Source: Diphasiastrum complanatum
Lineage: Eukaryota; Streptophyta; Lycopodiopsida; Lycopodiales; Lycopodiaceae
DNA length: 64,000 bases
Reading direction: 5' to 3'
Assembly: GCA_029204225.1 (NCBI GenBank)
Contig: CM055109.1
Span: 43,713,054-43,777,053, forward strand
Positions 1-10,600 of the stretch are shown piece by piece (the stretch's first letter is position 1; each line of letters begins with the position of its first letter). Both the position numbers and the translations under genes were made by a program. The notes below the pieces were generated by a model. It ran no database searches. It was not told the origin of the DNA and worked only from the letters and a program-made list of their open reading frames with translations.

Positions 1-60
1 CCTATGACAATCGCCTACTGCTACCTCTGTATCTCTTCTGGGCTTTGGACTCCCAAAATC
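1..60 (-). CDS. Candidate exon running off the left edge (possible downstream exon of the CEP44-like gene)
   Basis: On the - strand a strong 3' splice site (a pyrimidine-rich stretch followed by CATGTTGCAG, positions 61-85) precedes a segment that is open to the window edge in phase 0. It would encode a polar peptide beginning DFGSPKPRRD. The strand and phase fit a continuation of the CEP44-like gene whose exons 1-6 end at 7584, but no homology can be claimed for this tail. It could also belong to another gene or be chance. Transcript data would decide. Confidence 0.3.
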
Positions 61-130
61 CTGCAACATGAAAAGAAAGAATCAATGAAATCAAGTAAAA
101 GGGCATGATTAGATAGGATACCACTGTTAC

Positions 131-189
131 AAAGATAACAATTAAGCTGTCAATAACAAAATCATCCTCCAAAGAGCAGTGACTATCAA
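131..189 (-). CDS. Candidate short exon, same strand as the CEP44-like gene
   Basis: After an acceptor ending GAGACAG, the - strand is open with an acidic peptide (core SLEDDFVID). Two possible donors end it in phase 0, GTTATC after position 140 or GTAACA after position 131. Either would join in frame to the candidate exon at 1-60. The entry phase would be 1, which does not settle the junction with the exon at 282-440. Weak evidence based only on splice signals and open frame. Confidence 0.2.
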
Positions 190-281
190 CTGTCTCAATC
201 AAACACCACTCTTAAGTGAAAAAATGAGCTTAATAACGAAGGGGAAATAGCATACAAATAGATCCTCCTTGGCCTTTGTTA

Positions 282-440
282 CTGAGACCAAGGAGATTTG
301 CAGATATCACTGTTGCTCACATTGCCCCCTTGTGTCCCCGATTCCTTCTGCTGAATCATGGCCTTGTTTTTTGTATCCATTTCTGGAGCAGAAACTTCTC
401 GGCATGCAGAAATTGCTTTAGGCAATGCATCTCCAATGCT
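282..440 (-). CDS. Candidate exon encoding a polar, probably disordered segment
   Basis: A 53-codon stretch is open on the - strand after an acceptor ending GCTGATAG. It encodes a hydrophilic peptide (for example APEMDTKNK, GTQGGNVSN) of the kind found in the disordered tails of centriolar proteins. The 3' boundary is uncertain; GTGAGC and GTGATA lie inside it and a stop follows at 279-281. Its phase 0 entry matches the phase 0 exit of exon 6 of the CEP44-like gene 7 kb away. A second frame here is also open at 356-505, so coding status is not proven. Confidence 0.3.
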
Positions 441-915
441 CTATCAGCAACACACATGAACCCCAATAGCAAAGGTGGCTCAAATTTCTGCACAACTTTA
501 CTACTACATATTTTCTTATGCACACACAGGCTTTTCAAAATGCAGCTTGCTCAACTGACCTTGCAACGCTATGCAACTTATATAAGTGGATACCTCCAAT
601 TCTATAAGAAGTCCAGTTGGAATTTCTCAGACTAAGATGTTTGAAAATTGGACACAACAGAATATAACATAGTATGACAACTTTCGAGCCCAAAAAAGTC
701 ATAGAATTGCATCCGTTATGAGGGGAATATATAGAAATTGTAAGAGTCGATAGGCATTTTGGAGGAAAATGCATATGGACTAATCAAATCTGCTTGTTAG
801 TGGTAAAGTCTTGCTCTTCCAACAAATTGGACAAATTTTAGGCATTCTTAAAAGAATAAAAAAAGAACTTCATGTATATGCTCGAAGTAACACAAAAATC
901 CAGGACAGGAGGCTG
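441..915. other. No gene recognised
   Basis: AT-rich sequence with short open frames on both strands that lack recognisable domains. It would be intronic if the exons at 1-440 belong to the CEP44-like gene. Confidence 0.5.
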
Positions 916-916
916 C

Positions 917-1812
917 CATAGAATTTATGAACCGTGGACGGTTCACCACGGTTCTGAGAACCGTACAGTTCTCAAAAAATTTTGGGGGAACAGTGGTGAA
1001 CTGTATAATTAATTAATTAGTTAATAAATTAAATTATTCTTTAGTTTCCCACCCAACCAAAAGAATGCCAAAAAAATGTCAGAAGAAACCAGAAATGAGG
1101 AATCTGTGACGGTTCAGTACAGTTCTGAGAACCGTACAGTGAACCGTACGGTTCTCAGAACTTTAATGCAGGAACCCTGTGAACCGTGGAGGTAATTAGT
1201 TAATTAATTAATTAATTTTTTTTTCAGTACACAGGTCTGTGTGGATCAGGTCCAAATCTGTGTCTGCAATAATTTGGTAATCAAATAATTAATTAATTAA
1301 ATACTGGAACCGTACCACAGTTCATTGAACCGTGGTACGGTTCCTTCCACGGTTCCCAGGACCCACGGTTCTGGGAACCGTGGGTTCTATGAATCTGTGA
1401 AATAAGTCAGATTCAGATGCAGAATAAGTCAGATATAAGTCAGATTTAGATGCAGAATAAGTCATATTTAGATGCAGCTATTTGTCTGGGATGCTACTAA
1501 CAGGTGAACTGATTATGAATCTAATCACATTTGTCAAAATCTAGTAAGTCCCAAAGCCATGCAACAATTCTGCAACCAATTCAGATATAGATTATTCAGA
1601 TGCAACTAATTCAGAAAGTCAGATTTAGATGCAGAATAAGTCATATTGTGAAATCTGTGAAATGAGGACCAAAAATAACATAGGGAGGGGTTTTGGGGGG
1701 AAATGGGTTAATTAATTAACTAGAGGAACTTTACTACGGTTCATGAACCGTGGTACGGTTCATCCCATGGTTCCCAGGACCCACGGTTCTGAGAACCGTG
1801 GGTTCTATGGAG
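917..1812. repeat. Cluster of GAACC/GGTTC palindromes with TTAATTAATT tracts
   Basis: At 928-972, 1110-1165, 1302-1392 and 1736-1810 the sequence consists of interleaved inverted repeats built on ACCGTGG, ACCGTACGGT and GGTTCT. The last two blocks are diverged copies of each other, both containing CCCAGGACCCACGGTTCTG and ending in GTGGGTTCTATG. Between them lie TTAATTAATTAATT tracts and tandem AAGTCAGATT/GATGCAG words (1400-1480, 1610-1650). No coding potential is seen. The pattern suggests a foldback or MITE-like repeat. Related GGTTCG palindromes recur at 25875-25912. Confidence 0.6.
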
Positions 1813-2361
1813 GCTGCACCAAGAGGCGAAGCATGATTACATTAAGAGCCTTGCATTTGAAAATAATGCTGCAATGAGCATTTCAATTGCAAGAACTAAG
1901 AAATATCAAAGTTTGCACGAATCAGCATGAATCAGACCCAATTCGAATTGCCCCAGTTCGACTCAGAAGAGAAAAAAGTATGGCTAAAACATCACTTTGT
2001 TCCACAGTTTTTCCCTTGTGAATCTGGTTCGTTTCAAGTAAGATCTTCACTATATCAATGTGCAAGCATCTCCTTTATCTGATCCAGGCAAATACAGAAA
2101 TCTAAATCAATTCAAAGAAAACTTCCATGAAATCAATGCGCAATGTGTATTATCCTACTGTTTAAGGGCCTATTCTATAAATGTCGGATGCCCTATTTAG
2201 AGAATCAGGGGGCCCAAATTAGGGCTAGGTGTGTCTGTGACCGATGATGTGTCTTGCTAATAAATATATGTCAACAATCACACTATCATCAGCATGAACA
2301 CCAACACACAATAGAAGAGGAAAAACCACATACCACTAATCACTGCAATACCAAATAGAAA
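1813..2361. other. No gene recognised
   Basis: AT-rich intergenic or intronic sequence with no open frame or motif that I recognise. Confidence 0.5.
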
Positions 2362-2527
2362 GAGAGAGGGGGGGGTCTAGGGGTTTGACCTACAGTCTAG
2401 AGACAGCTAAGTTAACCTATTCACCTTGGAGACATGTGCGATCCTGCTCCGCCATCTGCAGTTACATAGAGAGAGGGGGGGTCTAGGGGTTTGACCTACA
2501 GTCTAGAGACAGCTAAGTTAACCTAGT
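2362..2527. repeat. Short direct duplication of ~60 bp
   Basis: The words GGTCTAGGGGTTTGACC and AGACAGCTAAGTTAACCTA occur twice in the same order, at about 2372-2421 and 2476-2525. Each copy is preceded by a GAGAGAGGGGGG run. The copies are nearly identical and about 104 bp apart, so this is a recent local duplication next to the end of a Copia remnant. Confidence 0.7.
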
Positions 2528-2568
2528 CTAGGACAAAATGAAAAGAGTGAAGTGCAAAATTTAGCATT

Positions 2569-4105
2569 GAGATTCTAACGCTCTCCCTCAATGATTAAAT
2601 TGCACTCTTCTATACCTGATTGAGTGCACAATTTCTCAAATTTTATTCTACCTAATGACTTGGTCAAAATATCCACCACTTGATCTTCTGATTTACAAAA
2701 GACAAGATCAATGGCACCATCAAGTAATTTTCCTCAAACAAAATGGTAATGTATCTCTATGTGTTTTGTCCGAGCATGTAAAATTAGACTTTTAGCAAGG
2801 TGAATGCAACTTTGCTTATCACAAGATATAACAATTGCAGCGACTTGTGGTTGACCTAAGTCATCAAGCAATCTAGGTAACCAAATTGCTTCCTATGTAG
2901 TGCTTTTAAGAGCACAATACTCGCCTTTCGTTGTAGATGAAGCTACAATAGATTGCTTTTTGCTGCTCCAAGAGACCACAGTTGTACCAATGCTGAGAAG
3001 TTATGACCAGTGGTAGATCTTCTATCATCTATATTACCTACCCAATTTGCCTCAGCGTAAACTACCAAAACTAGTGCCTCATGTTGATCATATCTCAACC
3101 CATAGTTAGGAGTACCATGAATGTATTTGAAGATTCGCTTGGCAGATTTCTAATGTGTTTGTTTAGGTTCTTGCATAAATTGACTAACAACACTGGCAAA
3201 ATATGGATATCAAGACGTGTATGTGTCGAATATATCAAGCTACCCACTAGTTGCCTATATAAATAGGAATCCATTTTCTCATACTCATTATATACAATTA
3301 GCTTAGTAGTTACATTCATTGGCGTGCTTATAGACTTGCAATCTACATATTGAAACTGTGAAGCAAATCTCGCGAATATTTGCTTTCAGTAAGAAAAACA
3401 GCATTTTCATGTTGCCATACTCCTAAAAGTTAAAACAATAATGCATCATCCCTAAATCGCTCATGCCATAAGCATTGGAGAATTTTGTTTTGATTTGATC
3501 TGTCAAAATCTAATTCCTTCCAATAATGATCCAATCATCAACATATAGAACAAGGAACACATGATTTGAATCATGTTGTAGAATGGATCTGCTTAAGTTG
3601 CCCATTTGCTCCATACTAAGCCTTGTAATCCATTTACAAGTGATAGGCACCTTACCATCAAGTTGCTCAACCAAGTCCCAAGTCTTGTTCTTCAATATTG
3701 CTCATTCCTGTTTCTATAGTTGCTTGCCATTCTTTGTGTTCCTTTGCGTCTTTGAAAGATGTTGGTTCTGGCATTTTGAGCACTGAACCCATCAATCTCT
3801 AACCTTTGTGTGGGGTTTCTGATTCCTCATTGACCTTCTAAGCTCTTCTTGTTCACTAGATCCGGGATTTTCTCCCTTCTTTGCATCGTCTATTACCTTC
3901 AAGTACCACTTGCCACTCTTGAGCATTGCCCTAGCCATTACCACAATTGATCTAATTTTCCATTCTGCACTCCGTTTTGCTGTGGTGAGTCAAAAACTGT
4001 AGTTTGCCTCTTGATCCTTTAGTCTTGCAAAACTCAATGAACTTCGTTGAAAAATATTCACCACCACCATCAGACCTCAATGTCTTGATGCAACATTTTG
4101 TTTAT
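2569..4105 (-). mobile_element. Decayed Ty1/Copia retrotransposon (integrase, RT and RNase H pieces)
   Basis: Read on the - strand from right to left, pieces of a Copia polyprotein appear in order. They are integrase (SDGGGEYFSTKF near 4050 and TPQQNGVQNGK near 3970), a gag-pol linker motif (NKTWDLVE near 3690), an RT piece with YVDD at about 3540, the YRQLVGSLIY motif (3240-3270), and RNase H (WSSKKQSIVASSTT near 2960; HARTKHIEIHYH near 2780; VDILTKSLGRIKFEKL near 2650). Stops, frameshifts and internal deletions break every domain. A purine tract (GAGGGAGAGCG, minus strand) and TTAGAATC at 2569-2580 mark the 3' LTR junction. They resemble those of the Copia element at 31633-36301, so the two may be one family. 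Confidence 0.8.
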
Positions 4106-4139
4106 TTCTCCACCAAAGCCTTAAATTCCCTAAATCTTG

Positions 4140-4770
4140 CAAAAGCATCTAACTCTTGCTCCCTAAGTCCTTAAATGAAATGGAACACCTATAAATACAT
4201 AAGTACCTCCTCAGGGATTCTCAGCAATGCCTCTCTATATCGATCAGCGTACTTCCGCACCGACCAAATGCCTTGCTTGAGGCATGTCCACTGTTACATG
4301 GCTCGATTCTTCTCATCAAGAGGCACCCAATTATGTACAACTCCCATAAATCCGATACAAGGCCATCTTTTTCAACTTTCCTCCACCATCATTGTGCTGA
4401 CTCCTATAACTGATATGTAGCTTCATCAATCATCTCTAAATCATTGGTAACACCACACATTTCAAAGGCCTTTTACCAATTCTACAACTAGTTTCCCACT
4501 ACATCCTTGGTTCTTACAATTGTTGCCCCTATAAACTTTGGATGTTTCAAGTCCTTGATGGATGGCAACTTGAGCTTCTTGCCAAAATCCAAATCTCTTT
4601 CACTTAAACCAGGCTAACCACCCGAATTCCCCGTACCACTAACTCTTTCAAGTGCATGGCCAGGCTTCAATTGCTCTAGGATCTGCTTTAACATCAGCTC
4701 CATGCCATCAACCTTGGCACAAAGTGCATCGATCCTTTGAGAATAATGAACAAAATCACTAAAGGATGAC
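4140..4770 (-). mobile_element. Decayed retrotransposon gag fragment (Ty3/gypsy-like)
   Basis: Translation of the - strand gives a broken Gag. It has an N-terminal stretch with KVDGMELMLKQILEQL (possible coiled coil), then KKLKLPSIKDLKHPKF, then ATYQL..ESAQ.WWRKV. The last part matches the A-x-Y-L-x(3)-A-x(2)-WW core of retrotransposon Gag proteins. It is followed by YADRYREALL-like and GLRKQELDAF-like pieces in shifted frames. Several stops interrupt it. It abuts the Copia remnant to its left, which suggests nested or recombined elements. Confidence 0.6.
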
Positions 4771-6240
4771 ATAGCAAAAGACTAGCCAGAAAAACCGAAG
4801 CAATTTACAAAACTATGCAAAAACCAGCACAAAAGCCCTTGAAACAAAGCACAAACAAGCTTTTTGCATGCCAAACCAGCTACACAGAGAGACTACCCTG
4901 AATTCTGAGAAGGAATGGATAGAATAGATCTTTCACAGCCAAATTCTAGCAACTTAAAAACCTTTTTCCTTCATTGGCAATCAACAAAAGTAAGGGTCAC
5001 TGAATAGGAAAGCAAAAGGCTCTACCCCACTAGCAACCTACTACAAGACGCCTATTGCAATTGATAGATCCAACAAAACTAAGAATTGAAAAAGTTACAA
5101 ACAAGTTTTCAAATCCAAAGAAGGCTATTTTTTACAAAAGCAAACAAAAAAAGCAAGCAAAGTAGTAGAAGATGCTCAAAGGCTGCCAACTATCCACCAC
5201 AGGGTTCCAATCTGTAAGTTTATGGGCTCCCAGAACACTCAAAAATCACCTATAGTACTGGCTCACCAAGAACACATCAAACCCTTTCACACTAAGGCAA
5301 GAATATAAGTACACGACAGGTCATATGGCTATGTTTAATCAATACTGGTAATATACTGACAATTCTTGAAATTCTAGATTCTTGAGTGACGAAAATTGCG
5401 TTTTTTACGTAAACTGACCAGTTTAAAAAAGTCGGCGTTGCATGTCAGTATGGACACCATATTAGTAACTGACGTTACTTTAATTGTTAGTATAGCAGTT
5501 CAAGTCAATTAAATGGCCTTACAGATTACTAACAAGAAAAATCATCAAATTTTTACTATTTATAGTATGTGAATGCCTAGATCCTCTCAAGGTTATTAGT
5601 CATGAAATTGGCCTTGAATTGGAATTTATTCTATGTGGAACTAATAAGCTCAAACATCGGAGTAATATCTGCATCAAGATTATTCCAAGTCCTCTATACT
5701 AAATGTGGACGTAACACTTGGGGCACCCATGTTCCTTGACAAAAGCTTCATGATTTCATTTATTGGATTACACTTCATGTTCGGCTTTGTATTTCTATGT
5801 AGTTTTACAGTTTATATCTTGCAAGTTGCAACAACTACATTAAATTAGTTTCTATTATAGCCCAAGTTGAGGGCAATGTTTCTGAGGGCAATAGTGTTAT
5901 GGACAAAATTTCATACTTCTTTCTCTATATGCATGCCTCGACACACAATTCCATAGCTCTATATATGTATGCCTTGGAACTATTTTATTAGTTTTGGGCT
6001 TCTTTTTTTAAATTGGACACTTTTTGGAACCTTAAGAGTGTCCCGACTAAGTATTGGCTGGTGCCAAAGACTCTCATTTCCCAAATTACCGAGTTTGGTG
6101 AGTGAGCTTTTTGTAGATAGTTGCTATTTGTTGTCTTTGTACTTCATTTGATGCCAACATTTTTGATTGAGTTCATAACAAATTGGACGACACTTTGGTT
6201 AACAAAAAACACTTGTCCACCTCAAAGATCAAAAATCATT
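4771..6240. other. No gene recognised
   Basis: AT-rich sequence without a recognisable domain. The stretch near 5850-5910 (AGTTGAGGGCAATGTTTCTG followed by GAGGGC) resembles untranslated sequence of an LTR element. I could not define LTR boundaries. Confidence 0.5.
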
Positions 6241-6249
6241 GGCCAACTA

Positions 6250-7260
6250 TGAAGATTGAAGTCTTCCAACTCATCAAGAAGAACCACTCCTATGAAGAAC
6301 CACTCCTATGCCCTAGACAAGTATTCCAAAAGTAGGATTCCCAACCTATTGCAACATTGGCTTATAACTCAACGCCATACAAACATTTCAATGGACATTA
6401 CACTCAACCTTCCTTGTACTTGGCATAGTCATGACACTTTCTCGTACCTAGCATGGTGGTCGTTGACAAATTCTCAAAGAAAGCTCATTTCATTCCTATT
6501 CGCAGCACCCTTATTGCCAAGTAGTGTGCACATTTTTTATAGAGATTTTCTAACTACAAGGTTTTCTCGACCTATCCTCTTTGATCAAGATACTTGGCAG
6601 ACTTCATCGTTCTGAATAGAGCTCATGTGCATATTAAATATCTAGGTCTTGATGGGCACAGTGTACCATTACTCAACAAATGTACAGTTAACGATCTTTA
6701 ACCACGTAATTTAAAACTAGTTGCAACAATATGTTTCGCCTAAGAACTTATGTTTGAAGACTAAAGCTATATAGCTCCATTAGTTCACTCTTAAGATAGA
6801 GCTTTTCATCAATGTCACCAAGCATATCATTACCTTCAGTGGATGTTCCTGTCCCTATTGCTTTTTCACTCTAGAGTTATTACCCAAAAAGAGGACCATT
6901 TACAATGAGTACAAGCAACACAAAACTGATGTAGATCACCATCATAGATATGTGCAATACGTTGAGTGCGCAAATATCTTGGCTACACTTTGCTATGTTG
7001 TCACTTTATTATAGACCTTTCTAGATCATTAAGAAAATCATTCCAATCACTTATTGCCAACCACAAAAGATGTTTGCCTTCTACATGCCACCATTGGGCC
7101 TTGATAAGCCCCATGATCCTGACTTTCGTACAAATTCAGAGCTCTTCCCATTCTTACCAAACTCCATGCTTCGTGAGCACATTCAACGCAGCCAACAGGT
7201 CCATTACTTAGTCCAATGGGACGGTACACCTATTCACAAGGCTACTTGAAGCAAATTGAT
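6250..7260 (+). mobile_element. Decayed Ty3/gypsy integrase and chromodomain fragment
   Basis: On the + strand the integrase core can be followed across frames. It starts with ISMDI at about 6388. Next comes VVVDKFSKKAHFIPI near 6455-6500, matching the gypsy VVVDRFSKMAHFIP motif, then a piece ending SRPILFDQDT at about 6595 (gypsy IVSDRD region). At 7195-7240 HYLVQWDGTP resembles the chromodomain YLVKWKG motif. Stops and frameshifts are frequent and no LTRs were found, so this is an old fragment. Confidence 0.65.
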
Positions 7261-7583
7261 GTTTTTGCATAAATGCCATTACTCCAAGATCGAGCTAGAA
7301 TCTTATAATCTCAAAACCCTTCGAGGTTGTACTAGAAAGTCACATATTTACCAAAGTGGCAAAGGGCCTATCTTAGTCATTAAAGGGCAAATTTAGGTCC
7401 TTACCATTTATAATATAATTGACAACTCCGACTCAATAAAATGCAAGTAAAAGGCATCGCATTTTGCACCTAGTTGCCCTCCAATATATGTTTGCTGAGA
7501 TCTATGCCTCAGGGTGCTTGATGATGTAATGACGTTGCACTTTCCAAGTAAGTACATGCAACAAGACAACGTAGAGTTTATAC

Positions 7584-7676
7584 CTCAGAAGGAAAGTCCA
7601 ATTTTTGTTTGAAGTGCCTACAAACATTTTCTTTGAACAGCATGCAACCTTCAAGCATTGAAGATTCAGTTTTTGC
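7584..7676 (-). CDS. CEP44: CEP44-like exon 6
   Basis: A very good acceptor (CTTCATTGGTTTTCAG) opens 31 codons, [27 protein letters not shown], ending at GAG|GTATAA in phase 0. The peptide is charged and protein-like, but its homology is not as clear as that of exons 1-5. The following exon was not found with certainty. Confidence 0.6.
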
Positions 7677-10600
7677 CTGAAAACCAATGAAGTCAGAAGA
7701 AGTGAAAGAGGTATTACGCCATGTGCAAAGATTGCTTAATCTAGCCAAAACTTAGAAGTTTGAAAGTTTGTCATAGAGTAACCATTGCCACAGCAAAAAC
7801 GAGTCTGTGGTACATGCCTTTCTCATCAAATTTTCCAGGCGAGAGGTCTTTGACAATTCGTTATGCTTCCTTTTGCAGGCCTGCCACAATCTTGGTGCAA
7901 ATTAGGAGGGGTCTACATTTTTAATGGACCTCAAATCTTTGACAGGAGTCAACTTGTCCATGATCAAATCAGCACATGCTTTGCAAGGAGGTTCAACCTT
8001 CGGTCAATAATGATTGTGAAGATGTAATTAATAAAGAAGGCATCTTACTGATAGTTTTTTATAGTAAGTTCATTCACCTGTATAACATCATGCAAGAAAA
8101 GTAACTTCCTTTCAGAAAATCCTCTCGAGAAGATCTGTCAACACACATACAAGCAAATAGATAAGATAGTAGTACATAGGAAGAAAGTAGTTAAGAAAAA
8201 GGCGATTCTTCTGAAAATCATTTCAAATTTTTAAGTGATTGCATTACATTTCACCTAATTCATTTGACAAAGATACCTCCCATTATGCACATCTTTTGCA
8301 GCTTTAAGGGCCTTCAATCTAGTCAACTCTAGTTTGCTCCAATATCACTCATTTTGTCTATGGTAAAATGAGTAAGCGAACAATGAATAAGGTAAAAGGT
8401 AAACTTGAAACATTTATTTAGCAAGACAATATCTGCATAGCTTGAGTGTCGGAATAATCAACAATGAAATTTTGTTATAAACAATTCAGGTGAATGTGTG
8501 CCACCTCACCAAGAATTGAAAAAAAATTAAAGCTATCATCTAGCCAATATCTCACAACTTATCCGGGTGCACTTGATCGAATGTCGTGACAATCCTTAAA
8601 TGATCATTGGATCACGTCCTCAACAATAAGATGGAGATTGGTATTTGCAAGTTCAATAAGAAAATATGCTATCACATAAAAAACTGGGATATGGATTTCA
8701 TGCACCTGAATTGCACTAAAAATTCAGATCAAGTCATCAACTAGTAAAATATGGCATCAATCCTTCAAGAAATACGTAGACTAAGTTAAGTAAATTAGGT
8801 TTTGAAAGATATCCATGCATTCCAAGAATCTGTTGTTCCATGAATGAACCACCCAGTTTCCAATCAAGCCTATTCATTTTGATGTCCATGCCTTGCATAT
8901 TGGTTAGTGGATCACCAAATTATTACTCTAGAGAGGGTTGGGAGGGCACATCAACAGGGTAAATATTTCTACTAGATTGTTTTGGATGTGAGGGAGCTTG
9001 CAATATTTCCTCCTTTAGAATGCTAGTTTCCTTTGTCATGAATTATTAAGGTACTTCTCTTGCTTAATAGACTAACTCATCTTTGTTTGCATTTCATAAA
9101 CGCTGAAGTTGTTACATGCGAACAAAAGACACAAATTATGCACACCAATTCATTGCATAACTGATCATATTTGCCACCTATATGCACCTAAGCTCCCTTG
9201 AGAATTAGCCCCTACATCTATGCACACCTTCAACTATGTACTGGCTCCAGCATGAGGCATGATTCTGGGACAAAAAATAAGAAAAAGATGGTAAACACCA
9301 AAAAATAGTGAAATTTTGCTTTTGATACAGGGAATGCATGGAAATTGAATATAGACCCTAGAATGTGGAAAGCTTTGTAATAGCTCTATAATAGAGGTAG
9401 AATGTAAGAGGAGAGATCATACCCAAGCTCTAGCGTGGAGACCTCTAGAGTGAGAAAGGAGGAGAGAGAGTACACAAAGTCAAATAAGAAAAGAAGAGTA
9501 CATTCCAAGTATGTTTCATAGCATGGGAGCATAAACATCTCCAGTTGAATAAAGTGCGAATTATATGGCGGTATACTTGGGTATAAATCTGAAGAAAACC
9601 TTGATGGTAGCTGAGATATCTAAGGGTGATGTTGTGCATCAAGGTGAGCATCTACAGTGTGTATGTCGAGGTGGGTGAGTGTACATCGGCTGGATGTGCG
9701 ACGAGGTGTGATACGTAAGGTTACAGCCTAGGTTGTCATTGATGTCTATGCTTGCTATGTCTACCGCCTCTGACACTAACACTACATCTATATCAAATCA
9801 TGGACGTCTAGAGAATTAGGATATAACATGTGACTATAGCTCATCTCCAATATTGTCCATTTACGTCGCGATAGCCTTAGTGCAGGTCATCCTGGTGTGG
9901 ATAAGACCTATGAGCTAATCCTACGTAACTTCTGGCGGCCTAAGTTAAAAAAAAGATGTTTACCATTATGTGATGCATTGTCTAAACTCCTGGAGTTTTA
10001 ACACCCACTACCTATGCCAGAAGGAAGATGGGAGAGTATCTCCATGGAATTTGTCACCAACGTGCCTCGTACACAGTTACAACATTCTTGGTTATAATTG
10101 GCAGACTCATTAAGATGGCTCATTTTATTCCAATGTGTAAAAAGCTTGATGCGTCTAGAGTAGCTAGCTTGTTTATTGAGCATGTGTTTAGAATTCATGG
10201 ATTACCATCATTCATAGTGTTTGACAAGGATACTCGATTAATTGGGAACTTTTGGACTTTTGGACTGCAGTTATGGCCAAACTTGAAGTCCAATTGAGAA
10301 TGAGCAGTACGAAGCATCCTGAAAAGGATGGCCAAACCAAGAGAGTCTACCAGAACTTAGAGGATATGCTTAGGGCATTTGCTGGAAACAAGCAAACTCA
10401 ATGGGAGAGGTACCTACCATTGTTGAAGTTTGCTTAAAATGACAAAAAGAATGAGAATACTAAATGAGCCCTTTCAAGCTTAACTGTGGTTTTAGGCCAG
10501 CTAGCCTAGTGCAACTAATTTTCTAACTCAAATGAGTGAAATGATTGAGCTAGCTAAAATGAATGTCAGACAAGCAATGGATCAAGCTAAATCTTATGCT

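Noticed and set aside
276-635. 119-codon + strand open frame
   Set aside because: No domain; the opposite strand has better exon signals in the same place.
7917-7997. An extra in-frame 27-codon exon ([16 protein letters not shown]...) within CEP44-like intron 4
   Set aside because: It has AG and GT neighbours and keeps phase, but the following intron would be only 36 bp, too short for plant splicing. CEP44 relatives also run directly from exon 4 to exon 5.
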